DNA from: Pelobacter sp. UBA5610
Lineage (GTDB): Bacteria > Desulfobacterota > Desulfuromonadia > Desulfuromonadales > Syntrophotaleaceae
Direction: 5' to 3'
Length of the DNA: 5,094 nucleotides
NCBI GenBank assembly: GCA_002424645.1
Contig: DIKU01000160.1
Location: forward strand, 4,320 to 9,413
The translations under genes and the position numbers were made by a program. The notes below the pieces were generated by a model. The model did not search any database. It saw only the letters and a program-made list of their open reading frames with translations, and had not been told where the DNA came from. Positions 4,991-5,094 of the stretch are shown here, one piece after another (position 1 is the stretch's first letter; the number at the start of each line of letters is the position of its first letter).

Positions 4991-5094
4991 TCAATCGACA
5001 TGCACAAAGGGGTAGCGGTCCGACAGTTCGCGGGTGATAAAGCCGATTCCGCAGCGGGTTCCGACCGTCTCAACCGCCAGTACGGCATCGGGGG
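4991..5094 (-). CDS. C-terminal end of an unidentified protein (runs off the window)
   Basis: A minus-strand frame is open from the right edge to a TGA at 4991-4993, giving 33 residues that end in SDRYPFVHVD and contain VETVGTRCGIGF. The composition is protein-like: mixed hydrophobic and charged residues, a Gly-rich segment with one Cys, no rare-residue runs. It lies just before the radical SAM gene, same strand, 12 nt apart, so the two probably form an operon. I do not recognise the family from this short tail; the rest lies outside the window. Confidence 0.65.
   Translation of the reverse strand, partial: PDAVLAVETVGTRCGIGFITRELSDRYPFVHVD

Overview
The window holds four complete protein genes, one small orphan ORF and the 3' end of a fifth gene. 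No RNA gene, insertion sequence, CRISPR array or prophage is visible. The content suggests an anaerobic or microaerobic Gram-negative bacterium of fairly high GC: an Fnr-like regulator with clustered cysteines, an iron-sulfur flavoprotein (Isf type) and a radical SAM enzyme of the PflX/COG1313 type. This mix is common in Desulfobacterota/Desulfuromonadia, but the lineage is inference from gene content and style only.

Left to right: a 60-codon ORF of unknown function on + (130-312); an intergenic stretch ending in a strong, near-perfect palindromic hairpin (461-515) that can terminate transcription from both sides; and phosphoglucomutase pgm on - (546-2198, start corrected to the methionine behind AAGGAG). 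The 319-bp divergent intergenic region (2199-2517) contains a good sigma70-like promoter for pgm inside an inverted repeat, a pair of 9-bp direct repeats and a weak promoter for the next gene. That gene, on +, encodes a Crp/Fnr regulator (2518-3216). A 150-bp gap then carries a perfect 16-bp palindrome and a repeat/hairpin block before an iron-sulfur flavoprotein on + (3367-4047). Its 3' end overlaps by 14 bp the convergent radical SAM gene on - (4034-4978). This is preceded, 12 bp away and in the same frame, by the end of another - strand gene that runs off the right edge.

The most interesting part is the regulator-flavoprotein pair. The palindrome TGTAGC-N4-GCTACA between them has the GTA-N8-TAC architecture of NtcA-type Crp-family sites. 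It is followed after exactly 22 bp by a TAN3T sequence, the layout of a class II activated promoter. The regulator's recognition helix has the R-V-x-V-x-R pattern of NtcA instead of the R/V-E-x-x-x-R pattern of Crp and Fnr. It lacks the cAMP-binding Arg-Ser pair but has a cysteine aligned with Fnr C122 plus three N-terminal cysteines. A reasonable hypothesis is a small redox- or oxygen-responsive switch: an Fe-S or thiol-sensing regulator that activates its neighbouring Fe-S flavoprotein. Pgm serves central carbohydrate metabolism and has no evident functional link to the pair.
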